A stretch of 64,000 nt of DNA from Thuidium tamariscinum (Eukaryota > Streptophyta > Bryopsida > Hypnales > Thuidiaceae), in NCBI GenBank assembly GCA_947034885.2, contig OX344755.2, forward strand, positions 28,651,052 through 28,715,051. The letters run 5' to 3'. The notes beneath the pieces are model-generated. The model saw nothing but the letters and a program-made list of their open reading frames with translations. It was not told the origin of the DNA and made no database searches. Within the stretch, counting starts at the first letter, position 1. Each line of letters opens with the position of its first letter. A program made the translations under genes and the position numbers. This document shows positions 1 through 12,102 of the stretch, piece by piece.

Positions 1-1782
1 TAGAGAAGCGAGGGCCGAGCTAGCTTGTGGAAAAGGGTAGATCAGGTTTAGAGGGCCCAACCGCCCAAGTTTTTCCTCTATTTTTTTTTAACATTTAGGA
101 TTAATATTGATCATTTCATGTGATTAATATTGGTCATTTAACACATATAAATGTAATTTTTTTAATATATTGAATTTAAAAAACATTAGTATTCATCTTA
201 TTAGAGAACTGAACCAAAATTATTAATTCAAATATCAAAGCTATAGAATTTTAAAAATCAATGTGATTTACATGAACTTCTATTTATATCAAAATTGTCA
301 ACCCCTTCAATAATTCAATTATATATTTTCATTAAAAAAACATTTGATAATTGTATTCATGCAAAAAATTTCATCACTTCCTAGCATTGTAATTTTAACC
401 TTTGAATGCACAAGGCACCAAATTCTAGTATCGACAATACTTTGAAATTAAATAAAATATAAATTGGTTATTATTTTTGGTAGTTTATATTTTTGAAAAT
501 TATTTTTGAAGTCTATTTTGAAAATGAGTGATTATGATTTTTTGATTCAAGATATTGTGCAAGGAGTCCATTGCAATCTTGACTTTCCATAGTCTTCAAA
601 GCTCTTGGAAACAAGCCTCAAAAACATTAGATCTAAGAGTATAAGTCACAATAGAAATTTATATTAAAAAAATTGTAGAAGAGATTTTGAGAAGTTGTAA
701 ATTGATTTGGGTTATGCATATTATGTCTTTTGATCTCTTTTTTGGATGACCTTTTTTTTAGATTTGAGATGTGAAATGAAGATTGAAACACTTCAAATCA
801 CTTTCATGGTCTTAACACCTTCATGATCAAACATTGATAATCTTTTAATCCGTAAATAATTTTATTTTCTTATGGGATATCTAAAATAACTAGTTCGTAT
901 TTTTATGGTTACAATTTTTTTTAAATTGATAAAACTCATCCAAATGTTGAATTTTTGTTCAATTAGAAAAAATTCCTAGAAGTTCAAAAAAGGCCTTGGT
1001 TACTTTGAAGTTAATTGAGTACAATGAATTAACATATAGTCCCTAGATGCAGATTCTTTTGTAATTAATTAGGAATAAAATACTGAATATTTGAGATTAA
1101 AAATTTTGTGTTAGGTGAAATAAGTATTCAGAATGTAGTGATTTTTTGAGAAATTTGGATTAAATTAAAAAAAAAATTAAAACGTAATTTTTGATGAATT
1201 TTAAATGTTAATTATTTTTTAATTCACTAGCCGCCACCTTCTGACTCGGCAAGAACAGCTCCTCCAAGCCTCCACCTTCCCATTACAAAAGAAGTTCCCA
1301 GCTTGAGCAGTAAGTACAAGCTATAAAGTAAAACAACCCATTACGGACCTTTTACCCATTATGGACTCCTAAAAATGACCCCATTGTAGTTTTCTTTTAA
1401 TGAATCATGGTTTTCTTCCGGTGAATCAAATCTCTGCTACAATCAATGAGCTAGGTAATCGGAATGGAGTAATTAGTAACCACAATAGAAACTTCTAGAT
1501 TTTTAGTGTCAATTCATTATAGGAAGTGATTTTTTCAGGCCTTCTATGTTAGATAATATTGTGACCGCAATAGGTGACTTAGATGAGTGTTATGGATAAA
1601 GTATTTGTTGGTTTTGGGATAGTCACCTACAAGCTCTTTAGCCACTATGGGCAGAATACTTCAGAAATTTAAAAAAAATTAACACTTTATCCAAAAAACA
1701 TAATTTCAATTGATCTCACCATTTCTGTCACTTGACTTCATGTATGCACCATGTATGCACATTTACTACAAAATTTGTGTGT
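1..1782. other. AT-rich intergenic DNA
   Basis: Very AT-rich sequence with no open reading frame of coding character. A short GC-richer patch near 1230-1320 may be an exon or transposon remnant, but I cannot assign it. Confidence 0.6.
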
Positions 1783-2210
1783 TTAACCCCTAAAGTCCAA
1801 AGGTCTCTTTTCTGTCAAAAAACACTCAAAACTCCCATTTCTATAGCAAAGAGCAATAAAAAATTTAAAATATTTTTTTGGCATTTCTAACTGTAGGATA
1901 TTGTACTAGACTAGTATAAGAATGTGTAAAAGAAATTTCAAATTTTTTGACCTTGTAGATTGCAAGATATTTGCGAAATAAACAAAAAAATTTGTACCTT
2001 GCTCAACTACAATTTTTGGTTTTGAACCTTCATAACTTAAAATTTTTGCTCTATTGATTTTGAATTTATAATTTTATATGATAGATATTTGAGTTGAGAG
2101 TCTAGGAATAAAAATTAAGAAAATAATTACTTAATTTTTACTCATTAAAAAATTGTTAAATAGAAGAAGATTCAAGATTGAAAGAAAATCTAAATTGTTA
2201 ATTTTGCGTT
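1783..2210 (+). mobile_element. Truncated TTAA-type element (left end)
   Basis: TTAA at 1783-1786 is followed by CCCCTAAAGTCC. This nearly repeats the left terminus of the complete TTAA-flanked element at 21524. The following sequence, up to about 2210, also resembles the interior of that element, with similar CACTCAAAA and AAAATTGT..AAGATTGAAAGAAAA stretches in the same order. No matching right terminus is visible, so this is a truncated or eroded copy. The family is discussed under 21524-22442. Confidence 0.5.
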
Positions 2211-2364
2211 CAATGCTCCAATGTCCTCCCATGCTGCGGCAAAATAATTCTCGAGATTCAAGCCTCGGAATATTGTGGGCACGCAACTCCACTTCCACAT
2301 CTCACATCATTCAGAAATAGTGATCCTTCAGCATATTCCTGTTGTTAATCAGCCTCTATGTAGA

Positions 2365-3005
2365 TTAGGTAGAATCCCAATCCATTGGTTCTCCCCAATG
2401 CAAGTAATTTTGGAATTTGTATGGATATTGGTCAAGGGTAAGATTCCATTGATTGTACTCGTGGCCGGATGGCATGAGAAGCAAAATCCCGAGCATTTCA
2501 AAAAACCTTGAAGTCAAAGGAATACGGCATATGGGACAATGAATGTCATACGTTGCGGCCCTTTGGATACAAAGGAAATGAAAAGAATGGCCACATTGAC
2601 CCAAAGTTAAACCTCCTTCGGGCCCAAAACCTTGTTGGCAAAGACAACACCTCCCTTTCAACAAGAAATCGTTGGGAGTACTGCCAAGCACAAGTGTCTT
2701 TTCTTCACCTATAATGTGAGCAGACAATGTGCTTTGAACTACCCATCCTTCTTCCACTTCCTTGGACCAATCGATGTCATTAGATTGATAGGATTTGCCA
2801 TGGTTTAGGCGCTCAAACATTCGATCCATGTCTCCCCAAACCGTAATTTGCACTTCAAGATGCGGTCCTTCATCCCACAACTTCTCCTACAAACGCCTAA
2901 AAGAGGTGGTCACGTGATTATAATTTTTGTTTGACTCCATTGCATACTGTAGAAGCCCATTCATAAGTTGAGAGGTCACGCGTGCAGGATCTTGTAGTTG
3001 CCTTG
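2365..3005 (-). pseudogene. RING-H2 protein relic, related to the hAT cargo RING protein
   Basis: A 171-codon minus-strand ORF (2365-2880) has a complete RING-H2 ligand series: C-x2-C-x14-C-x-H-x2-H-x2-C-x10-C-x2-C. The spacing is identical to that of the RING protein at 12103-14466, and both share the block FGPEGG between the second and third ligands. The reading frame continues upstream to about 3005 as coding-like sequence, after one in-frame TAG near 2885, so the gene is probably decayed. RING-H2 domains usually recruit E2 enzymes as part of ubiquitin ligases. The N-terminal region differs from the larger protein. It may be a remnant of a second cargo-bearing transposon whose ends lie outside the window, or an independent host paralogue. 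Confidence 0.55.
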
Positions 3006-3149
3006 CCCAAAACTGTCACAATCTGATTTTTGATTTTTTTTCTTTGATATTCCTAAGTAACAAAGACTCAACCGGAAAAAGCCATCCGGATCTAGCTAAG
3101 AAAGAGGAAAAAATCAAACAGTGAAAGAGTTAGAAACTTAAGTCAGAAA

Positions 3150-6100
3150 GATGAGAGAACGGAACCGGAAAGTATTTCCGTACTGGAACAGAAAAATAGA
3201 AGGTTCCGGATTCTTAGAGCAGAACCGGAAAAGTAATGATTGCTTTTCCAGAGTATATAAACTTGGACTTAGGGTTTGGAGCTCCCATTTGCTTATTCTC
3301 TCTTCAACGTGTTTGAAGCTCTCACCTGCACCCTTGTGTTTTCTAGCGTTTCCTTTGTGTTTTCTGGTGGTCTTTGGTTGTTTTTCACACTTGAGCGTTG
3401 GGAGGTTGGAGATTGGAGTGCACGAGTGTGCTTTGAGGTGTTTTTGAGTGGCGTGTGTTGGAGGCAGGCTAGATCTGAGAGCGGAAGTGAGGTGACTTGG
3501 GTTTGAGAGGAGAAGTAAGGTGAAAACTGAGTTTTTTGGCTGGGATACGAGACGTGCGGCTAGGAGAGAGTGAGGTAGCTGAATTTGGTGAGGACTGATG
3601 GTCAGGAAGGCTAAGGCCACAACCAAATCCAATGCACCTATGCCGGAGGTCAAGCTTAGAAAAATAGTACCTTTGGAGCCCGAGACGGATCGAGAGAAAG
3701 CCATGTTGCTCGAGGATTTGCAGGCAATGGGCTGTGAGGGGTTCCTAATGGTGCCTTGGGGCTTCAAGAACAAAGGAATGGTGCAGGAACTTCAGGACGG
3801 AGCTCCAAACCAGTTCATCAACACCATCAGAGCGGCTCTCGAGCAATGGACGGGAGAAGTATGGAGGGGGAGTGTACGATTTTAAGACCAGAGGCACCCC
3901 CAAGGCTACCTCCAAGGATGACTACGTGAAGGGGTTGTTCCAGGAAGGAGCCAGTAGCAAAAATGGGTTTGCAGTAATGGATTGCATAAACCCACGGCAC
4001 CACAACCTATTGAGGTTCGTGCTCTCCATTCTCTACCCGGAAAAACCTAGGCAGGTGACTCACGCGGTAGGGAATACCATTTTTGGAGCCCTAAGCGGAG
4101 AGCAGAAGGTCAACTGGGGCAAGTACATGGCGGACATGGTTGCCGGATTAGTTGCTAACCTGGGCAGGAGTAGGAATTCTCCGCTCTGCCCGTACATGTT
4201 CCACCTGTATAAGAAGAGAGGACTCCTCACTAAGAGTGAGGATAGTGAGTGGAGGGCTCACATAACACTCTCCAAGTACGGAGAGTCAGACGAGGATGGC
4301 TCTGCTGCAGAAGAGAGCACGCCGCCGGCAAGGACGCCCACAGGAGAAAAACGTAACTGGGCGGAGGAACCGGAAGAAGAAGAAGAGGGTACCCCTCTGC
4401 AGAAACCTAAGCGGCTGAAGCAGACGGTGGGAAGCCGCGGGACCCCGAAAAAACCTAGAGGAGCTGCAGCGGGAATTGGAGCGGGAGCGGCAGCCACCGC
4501 TAAAACTAGTCCGGCCAAGACTAGCTCGAGCAAGGCCGGCCCGTCCCAAGTGAATCCCCAGACCGGAAAAGCCAAAGGAAAGGGGGTAGCAACCGTACTC
4601 CCTGTGGATACAAGGATGAACAAGCTCTTTGAGGAGCTGATTCGGATTTTGAGCGACCTCAAATCCGGATGTGTGATGAAGCAATCCGTGCTAAAGGAGG
4701 TAGCCGGATTGATGGGAGGTAAAGCTAATAAGTCTCTTCCGGAAACAGTGGCGAATTGTATCAGCAACCCGGATGAGAACCGGGAATTGGAGGAGCGGAA
4801 CCGGAAGCAGGCTAACACTCTCAGAGGGATGGATGAGCAGATGCTCAAGATGAGAGCAGAGAATGTCATTCTGAGGAAGGATAGGGAGAGTGCCATCAAT
4901 AGAGCAAAGGCCGCAAGGACTTTGCAGGAGGAAATCCGGACGTCCATTGACCGGATGTCTCACGTGGTGGCTGCGTCCGGGGATGTATTGGCAAAGGCGA
5001 AACTCTTTGATGAGAGCGTGCACCAGGACCAGAAGATATCAGGAAGGAGGGTGGTACGGATTCTCGTGGACTTTGCCGGCCAGATAGAGGTATCAATGGG
5101 GGAGTTCCGTACTGCCGCCCAGTAGATAGATGAGAGCAGTAAACGGCTCCATCTGGACCATCCAATATCCCTATCCAGATTGTCGGTTCCGAGCCCAAGT
5201 CAGATTGGGGATTCGGATGTGCAGGAGATTCCAAGCTCGCAGTTTGGATCTCTGGGTCAGGATCTGGGAACCCCAACTGCACCAATTACTGAGGAAGAAG
5301 GTCCTAGTGCTATGGAGACTCCAGCCCTCGTTCCGGAGCGAATTCCCGAAGGAGGGACGAAAGAGGGGAATCTCGGGGAGATTTTCAATACACTAGTTAG
5401 TGGTGGGCCTTAGGAATCTAGGAAGTAGATAGGATGTATATTATTAAGAAAATTTTGTTAGGTACAGAATTGTAGCGAGAAATCCGGGAGGATTAGATCC
5501 TACAATCTCGGCCAGAATCAGTGCCGGATTTTCAGGGTGTTTCCCCCCTTGTTTTGAATACTGATTTTTGTGTATATAACGAGGTCTCACGACTGAGACT
5601 AGGAGAATTTCCATTGCAATTTTCTGTGTACCTTGTATTTTCTATTGTTTGTTCTACCTTCCCATGCTTTGGCCGGGTGTGCAAGTGAGAGATTGAGTAC
5701 TGGTAGACGGGATTGTGAAGTGAGGTTTTTCCCTTGGTGTTTTCTTGTGATTTTCATGTGTATGTGAGAGGGTTGTAAGTGTTGGGAGTAAGTCATTGCA
5801 CCTCAGTAGAGTTTGGAATCTAATATGCCGGATGAAATAGCCATTGTTAAGCTAGGCAGTTGGAAAGGGAGTTCTTGATTGGGCTAGAGCGACCGGATGG
5901 GAGATTTGGTTAGCGTCTAATCATTTGAGAGGTCTCATCAGCTGAATAAGCAAACGGAAGGAATCCGGATTCAATTGGTACGGGTGGTCATACTTGTAGT
6001 CACCTTAGCTTCGCACAAATTGTGAGAATTACTAAGGTCGTTGTAGTCTTGAAGGGATCGTACGGGGGGTCTTCGTGTGACCTGCATCCGGAATTATATC

Positions 6101-6690
6101 TAGGGTGTTGTGGAAGGCCAAACCGGATCCTAATTAGTTAGGAGGTTAGTAGAGTACAGTGCAGTCTTCCGTCACTTTAAGATCTGGAAGGTGTGGCAAG
6201 CCAGCCACTTTCAAAACCAAGTGGCAGATCCCTCTGACGAGTCAACAGAGGTAAAACTAAACCGGAGAATAGGATAGGTAAAATAGGAAGAGGAAGTTTC
6301 CGTCCCCAAGCAGTAAAATCCAGAAATGCCCGGATGGTCATGTTAGTCAGGAACGGCAAGCATTCGTACTAAAAAGGAAAAGGAAAGAGTTAGTACGTCC
6401 AGATGTCCTAAGTTTTTGGAGGGAAGAGGGAAATCCGTTCTAGACAGGTGTTGGAACGGAGTGTGAACTCCCTCTGGGAATTGACCATAGCATTGAAAGA
6501 TACTAATAAGACTAAACACTTCACAGAATCTCGTGGGTTCGATCTTTAGAGTCACTTTGTTATGCTTTAGAGAGGTTTTTGTAAGCATAATAGGGAATTT
6601 TACTTCTCTGTACTGCGACAACTTTCATTGAGTATGGGCCCTCCGGATTGAACTTCCCTATCCACCATCTCGAACTGTGTTAGTTATTAT
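3150..6690 (+). mobile_element. LTR-kin fossil, copy 1 (ORF1/gag-like protein)
   Basis: A plus-strand fossil rich in CCGGA/GGAAC words. Parts: a TATATAA box near 3254, a leader, a protein region from 3598 to about 5413, and a 3' region with a second TATA-like box near 5572. The protein starts with a globular part containing a WGFK block and a conserved NTIFGAL block. An acidic/basic low-complexity linker and a coiled coil follow. The globular part resembles the ORF1 (putative plant transposon protein) of Tat/Ogre-type Ty3-gypsy elements. This family assignment is inference from pattern. No reverse transcriptase is visible and long terminal repeats could not be paired. The element is broken, with about two breaks in the protein region, and is not recent. 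The downstream limit near 6690 is uncertain. Confidence 0.45.
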
Positions 6691-7324
6691 CTTTCTATTT
6701 TTGCGATACTAATCCAAAGAAATTTTCAATGCATGTTTTGTTTGTTTACAAAAAATGCATGAAATAACGAAAATTGGAAAACAACATACGGATGTTATGT
6801 TCCTTATATTAATGATATTTTTTACTTATTTATTTTCATTATAGTTGTTACAATGCCTGAAAAATTTAGACTCTAAGTATTTTGAGTATTAAGGTCACGT
6901 GACTTTAACGTATGACGACTGAATAAGTGTTTAGGCCTTCAACATTTTAATTTTGGGAGTATAATAGAAATTTATAATGTTCTGTGAATGCTTTTGAATC
7001 ATACTACTAAAATCATAAGCCCCTCTATAATATCACAAGTGCTATTATTAATACTAGGGATTCATTTTTGTTATTGTACGCATTCATTGTATTATGTATT
7101 GGTAAAGTTTTGATCTATTTTGATAAAATGCACTACAATGACTTCAATAAGTCTGTAAAATGATTATTTTAAATATTTTGTAAGAGAATTTTCAATCATA
7201 CATATATAGAAATAATATTTTCACAAAATGTGATATTATAGGAATAGAGTTGTAGTTCACAATTCTCTTATTGATATCACTTTCTACAAAGGGTGATATT
7301 AGAGAAATAGTGTTGTCATGCAAT

Positions 7325-7723
7325 TCAGGTGATATTAAAGAGGATCCACAGGTTGGTATTATCGAGGTAGTAATTCCATCGGTTCTCTTCTCTTTTTGCG
7401 TACAACTCGACGAGTTCTCTCCTCCTCTCTGGTGGCAACGCACTATTGCTAGTCTTGTAGGTTGTACATTTCCCCCAAACCTCCTCTATCTTCTCTTGTG
7501 TCACCACGGCCATATCGCTAGCAAGTTTAGGGTTTAACCCCTCTCTACACAAGCTTCTTTTAGTCTCAAAAAAATCATGAGTCTGAGCCTTCAAGTTCGC
7601 TAGCTCCATTAAGAGCTTTGGAACACCGACACCAGCTTTCACTAGTCGCGGCTTCCTCTCCAACGAGGCCCTCCTTTGTTTCACAAGACGTGCGGACTCT
7701 CCACGCACAAGAGATGAATCCAT
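7325..7723 (-). CDS. Hypothetical basic protein (weak)
   Basis: A 132-codon minus-strand ORF in a GC-richer island (about 7330-8050) flanked by AT-rich DNA. The product is charged and rich in K, R and E, with no recognisable domain and no signal peptide or membrane segment. The island upstream (7724-8050) could be its leader. I do not recognise it. It may be a remnant of a mobile element rather than a working gene. Confidence 0.25.
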   Translation of the reverse strand: MDSSLVRGESARLVKQRRASLERKPRLVKAGVGVPKLLMELANLKAQTHDFFETKRSLCREGLNPKLASDMAVVTQEKIEEVWGKCTTYKTSNSALPPERRRELVELYAKREENRWNYYLDNTNLWILFNIT

Positions 7724-8079
7724 GAACCCCCCCTAAACACAATGAATGTAAACCCTTAACTAACCTTAAACCCCAAGCTGCGACCTCAAACCATAAATCC
7801 CAAGCTGCGAGCTCCGTAACTCCACCCTTCTTCCACACAAGAGAAAATGAAACCTCACAAAAAATTGGCCTGACAGCACCTCGTCAACCCTAACGTCAAG
7901 AGGAGAGAGAGAACGGGAGTACATTCTGTTGCGAGGAACGAAAGCGGGAGTGCCATTTCAAAATCGCGCACCCAGCGTAGAAGTCCAGCAAGGCTTATCA
8001 GAAACGGCAGTCATCAACACACTTGCACATAAAGGACTCCGTTAAGCACCCTCTCCATGTCGCAAGTGGCTCATATTAG

Positions 8080-8405
8080 CTCATGTGTACCCCTATCTAC
8101 TTCCTAAATTCCTAAGGCCCACCACTAACTAGTACACTGGAAATCTCTTTAAGACTTCCTTCTTTAGTTCCTCCTGTCGGAACTCTCTCTGGATCGGGAG
8201 CTGATGTCTCCATTGCTCCAAGGTCAACTTCCTCCATCACTGGTGTGGCAAGTACCCCTTGATCTTTAGCCGGAGATTCAAACTGAGAGCTTGGTATCTC
8301 CTACACATCTGAGTCCCCCATACGACTTGGACTCGCAATCGTAAATTCGGAAAGAGATACCGGATGGTCAAGATGGAGCCGTCGACTACTCTCATCTATC
8401 TGCCG
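8080..8405 (-). mobile_element. Reversed fragment of the LTR-kin family
   Basis: Read on the minus strand, this matches the protein C-terminus and immediate 3' region of copy 1 (about 5130-5440). The shared words include ACTAGTTAGTGGTGGGCC and GAAGTAGATAGG, in the same order and spacing. It is a short, broken fossil fragment in the opposite orientation. It shows that at least three members of this family (copy 1, this piece, and copy 2 at 61.1 kb) lie within 60 kb. Confidence 0.65.
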
Positions 8406-9435
8406 TGTTTTGGAAATTTGGAAATAAAAATTATATTCCCACTAAGCTTATGTATCTTTATAGCTTCACGAGAAGTTTTAGAAAATTATGATGAATATTG
8501 AGATTGTATGAGCCTATCCAAAGTTGCATTTTTAGGGTTTAAAACAGAAGTATAGATGTTCATCCTTTGAATTTTGTGCAAAAAGATGAGAGGTCTTTTA
8601 CAATAGTTTAACCTCCAATTATGAGTGTTTTTTGATTTCCTTAAGTAAACATTCCACATGGCATCAAATGGATGATTTCCACAGTGACCATCCCTTTGTT
8701 TCAAGGTTAAAAAAAATCTTACCAAAAGCATGAATTTTGACTTTTTCTTTCTTAGTTGAATACCCTCTAAAGTGTATTTTAGCATCAAAAATTTGATTAT
8801 GAAAAAGAATTGTTTGTGGTTTTTTTATTGAGGATTTTATTGCAAATCTTGATTTTTAAGTGTTAAAAGGCTCTATGAAATGAGACTCATAAACAATAAA
8901 CTCCTTAAAAAAAAATCAAATTGAAAATTCATTTAAAAAAATTGTAAAGCAAAATTTGAAAATCCGTAATTTAATCAGGTATGGTTAAGCGCGTATATCC
9001 TTTAATATCAAATTTTTTTCATGACTTTAAATATTGTACATTCAACTAGGTATCATAGTTCCAAATGTATAAGGTTGATTTCAAGGTCTTTGAATAGGTG
9101 ATTGAAGTTGTAGCAAACCTACGGGGTTGCTATATTGCGAGCTCAGGAGCATGAGCCCAAGAGCCCAAGAGCCTAGGAGCCTAGGAATTTTTCAATTTTT
9201 TTGGACTTTTTGAAAGTGGGGCCTAAGACCGTGGAGAAAGTTTTAGGGCGGTTAAGAAATAGGAAACAGATGAAGTTAGAACACCAAAGACCAGCAGAGG
9301 GCACAGAAAGCCTTGGAAGTAAGAAAATAGCGGTTTTACATTCAGTACAGTGATGGCTGATAGAAGCAAGTAGATAGCAACACAAAATATCATATACGAG
9401 TAAAGTGGGTTCAAAATCAGAGAGTCTAGGTGGGT
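8406..9435. other. AT-rich intergenic DNA and gene A 3' flank
   Basis: No credible gene. A short run of GAGCCCAAGAGCCC / GAGCCTAGGAGCC words lies at 9130-9185. The part nearest 9435 should hold the 3' untranslated region of gene A. Confidence 0.5.
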
Positions 9436-9852
9436 CTAGGTACTACTAGAAGACCCTGATGTAGAACTCTCACCACTGAACGATAGATCACTGTCTGACT
9501 CTATAGCAGACTCATCTACAAACAATGATACTCGTGGATCTGTTCTACGAGATCTAAAAGAAGGTTGAGTATCTATGGTTTGAGAATGCGTGGCTACTGC
9601 CTCAGCATACACGGGTAACATAAAAGGTTTAGGAGGGCTAGGGAAAAACGTCGGTTTAGCAAAGAATGGTCGGGATGTCTGCATCTTCATTTCGGCTGCC
9701 TGCCTACAAAATCATGACACCAAATGTCAGATACTAAACAATGGGAACTCACATTGTCAAAGTATTGAAAAAAAATAACTTACTTACTAAAGCGCGAAGT
9801 CTTTTGCAATTGACGAATTGGGACCACCTCCTCATCGTCAGCAATCGGGATA
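9436..9852 (-). CDS. Gene A, 3' part (end of exon 10 and exon 11)
   Basis: The C-terminal end of the gene A protein, cut off from the rest by the transposon at 9861-26739. Exon 11 is 9436-9703; the remainder of exon 10 is 9784-9852, with the intron between them flanked by GTAAGTTA and TTTGTAG. Exon 11 encodes a tail containing LPVYAE and a terminal Ser-rich acidic stretch. The same features occur in the last exon of the paralogue gene B (52342-52604; LPVYAEQLA and a Ser/Asp-rich end), which is how the exon was recognised. Without the insertion, the reading frame is continuous from exon 10 into this part. With the insertion, this part should no longer be joined to the upstream protein unless the element is spliced out or excises. 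Confidence 0.8.
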
Positions 9853-9860
9853 GGTGTAGA
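9853..9860. repeat. hAT target-site duplication, left copy
   Basis: GGTGTAGA directly abuts the CAGGGTTG terminus at 9861. The identical 8-mer follows the other terminus at 26740-26747. Eight-base duplications are the hallmark of hAT integration. Confidence 0.93.
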
Positions 9861-9868
9861 CAGGGTTG
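9861..9868 (+). repeat. hAT left terminal inverted repeat
   Basis: CAGGGTTG, the exact reverse complement of 26732-26739. Beyond 8 bp the termini diverge, but both subterminal regions contain TGACGTGACG and GTCAGGAT words. Confidence 0.9.
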
Positions 9869-10365
9869 CTTCCGTCGCGTCACGTCCGTCCGTCAGGATG
9901 TCCGTCCGCTGACGTGACGGGGAGCCGAGCGTCCGTCAGGATGAAATTCACGACAGAATCCGTGACAGAGGATGAAAAATCGTGACAGCGGTCGTGGACG
10001 CCCTCACGGACAACCTCCGTGGACGGCCTGGAAGGACGTGCTCGGTGGACAGTTCCGATGGACGGTCCTGGCTAACTGGACGGCTTGGATGGACACTCTC
10101 GGTTCTGCGGACGGTCCGGATCCGGTGGACGGTTTTAGGGGACGGCCCCGCTCGCGGGGTATGGACGGCCCCGATGGACAGGACATCCAGTGGACGGCCT
10201 GGACGGACGCCTCCAGATCGACGGTCTGGGTACGGTCTACGCTTAGGAAGGACGGCTTGGATTGAGAAGAAGGTTGGACGGCCTGGGTTCGATGGACGGC
10301 CTGGCCGTGCCGTCGACGGTCAGGATGGACGGCCTGGGCTCCGTGGACTGGAACTCTTTATTTGT
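9869..10365. repeat. Left subterminal GC-rich GACGG array
   Basis: Dense degenerate repeats around the core GACGGCCTG / GTCCGTC within otherwise AT-rich DNA. It starts just inside the left terminus. Arrays with the same core lie at 14740-15525, 18945-19440 and 26190-26690. In hAT elements subterminal repeats are usually transposase-binding sites; assigning that role here is inference. Long ORFs across the array are low-complexity artefacts. Confidence 0.75.
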
Positions 10366-10439
10366 AAGACTTAAAAGTCTGAGTTCATATTCGCAATCAA
10401 AATTTTCTCATTAGTCTATGAGGTTTAACCATCTCTCAA

Positions 10440-11760
10440 AAAATAATTTCCCATGGTTTTGTATTTTAGGCCTTCCATAGTCTAAATATAATATATATTT
10501 TGTATTTAAAAAAAAGGTTTTGGTGGTTTGAATCAAAAAAAAGGAAATGGTTTGAATGAAAATAACGTTAATGGTTTGGAATTGTGAATAAAAAAAAATG
10601 TAAAACTGGTTTTGAAAAAAAATGTGTTAATTGTTCGAATAAAAAAATTATGGAAATGGTTTGAATAAAAAAAACGTTAATGGTTTGAAATGTTGAATGA
10701 AAAAAAAATATAGAAAGGGTTTGGAAAAAAATGTGTTAATGGCTCGACCAAAAAAATTTGGAAATGGGTTGGGAAAAAAATGTGATTAGGGTTTGACTAA
10801 AAGAAATATGGAAATGGGTTGAAATGTTGGAAAAACAAATTTAGAAATGGTTTGGAGAAAAAATGTGTTAATTGTTTGACTAGAATAAATATGGAAATGG
10901 TTTAGGGTAAAAAAATGGCCAAGTTTTGAGTAAAGAAAAACGGTAATGGTATAGGGTGTTAGAAAGAAAAATATAGAAATGGTTTGGAAAAAAGATGGGT
11001 TAATGGTTCAACTAAAAAAAATATGGAAATGGTTTGAATCAAAGAAAAAGAAAAAGGAAATGCTTTGAATTAAAAAAAAGTTAATAATTTGAAATGTTGA
11101 ATACAAAAAAATATAGAAATGGTTTGGAAAAAAAATGTGTTCATGTTTCGACTAAAAAATATATGAAAATGCTTCGAATAAAAAAAATATATGGAAATGG
11201 GTTGAATAAAAAAAAAGGCAATGGTTTGAAAGGTTGGAAAAAAACTTATAGAAAGGGTCGTGAAAAAAAATGTGTTAATGGTTTGACTAAAAAAAATATG
11301 GAAATAAGTTGGAAAGAAAATGTGTTCAGGGTTTGATTAAAAATAATATGGAAATGGTTTGAAATGTTGAATAAAAAACATTTAGAAATGGTTTGGAAAA
11401 AAAATGTTAATGCCTTAATGGTTAAGGCTCAAATTGGAAATAGTTTGAATCAATAAAATGGGAATGCTTTGAATAAAAAAGAACGTTGATGGTTTGAAAT
11501 GTGGACGACAAAAAAATATAGAAATGGTTTAAAAAAATGTGTTCATGGTTCGACTAATAAAAATATGGAAATGGGTTCAATCTAAAATATGGAAAGGGTT
11601 TGAATCTAACAAATGGAAATGGGTTAGGGTAAAAAAATGGTTATGGTTTGACATGTGGAAAAAAAAAATGTGGAAAAATGCGGTGGGAAAAACTTGGGTT
11701 AATGGTTTGATTAAAAAAATTCGAAATGGTGGGAATCAAAAACAAAAGCATATATACTTG
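10440..11760 (+). repeat. AT-rich degenerate minisatellite (TGGTTTGAA / GGAAATGG units)
   Basis: Some 1.3 kb of degenerate units of roughly 30 bp built from ATGGAAATGGTTTGAATAAAA-like words, alternating with GTGTTAATGGTTTGA and ATATAGAAATGG variants. A shorter array of the same units occurs in reverse orientation at 17130-17510, on the other side of the RING gene. Small ORFs in it are lysine-rich artefacts. Confidence 0.75.
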
Positions 11761-12102
11761 TGGCATATGTAAAAAATAGAATTTTGGAAATTTTTAAAAG
11801 TGAACTTACAAAATCTACTTTAAGTGAAAGTATGGCATTGGATTTAAATGAACTTGTTGCACATACATTTCAAGCAAACGTATTGAGTATTCTTTTCATT
11901 TGTTCATGGTTAAGTTTTTAGTTTAAGTGTTTAACAAACAATACAGTTGTACGAGAAAAATGAAAATGCTTCATTGCCCAAAAAATGTACTTTTGCAACA
12001 TGAGCAACAAACGCTCGTAAATGGTCGTCATAGCCAAATACTATTTACAATACTAATATACTATACATCCGTCTAATGGCCTAACTCATCACCAGAAGGT
12101 AT
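11761..12102. other. AT-rich spacer, 3' flank of RING gene
   Basis: No gene seen. It should contain the 3' untranslated region of the minus-strand RING gene. Confidence 0.5.

Noticed and set aside
4258-4947. 229-codon minus-strand ORF
   Set aside because: Antisense shadow of the LTR-kin protein region with no domain of its own.
11094-11772. Lysine/tryptophan-rich ORFs
   Set aside because: Products of the AT-rich minisatellite, not genes.
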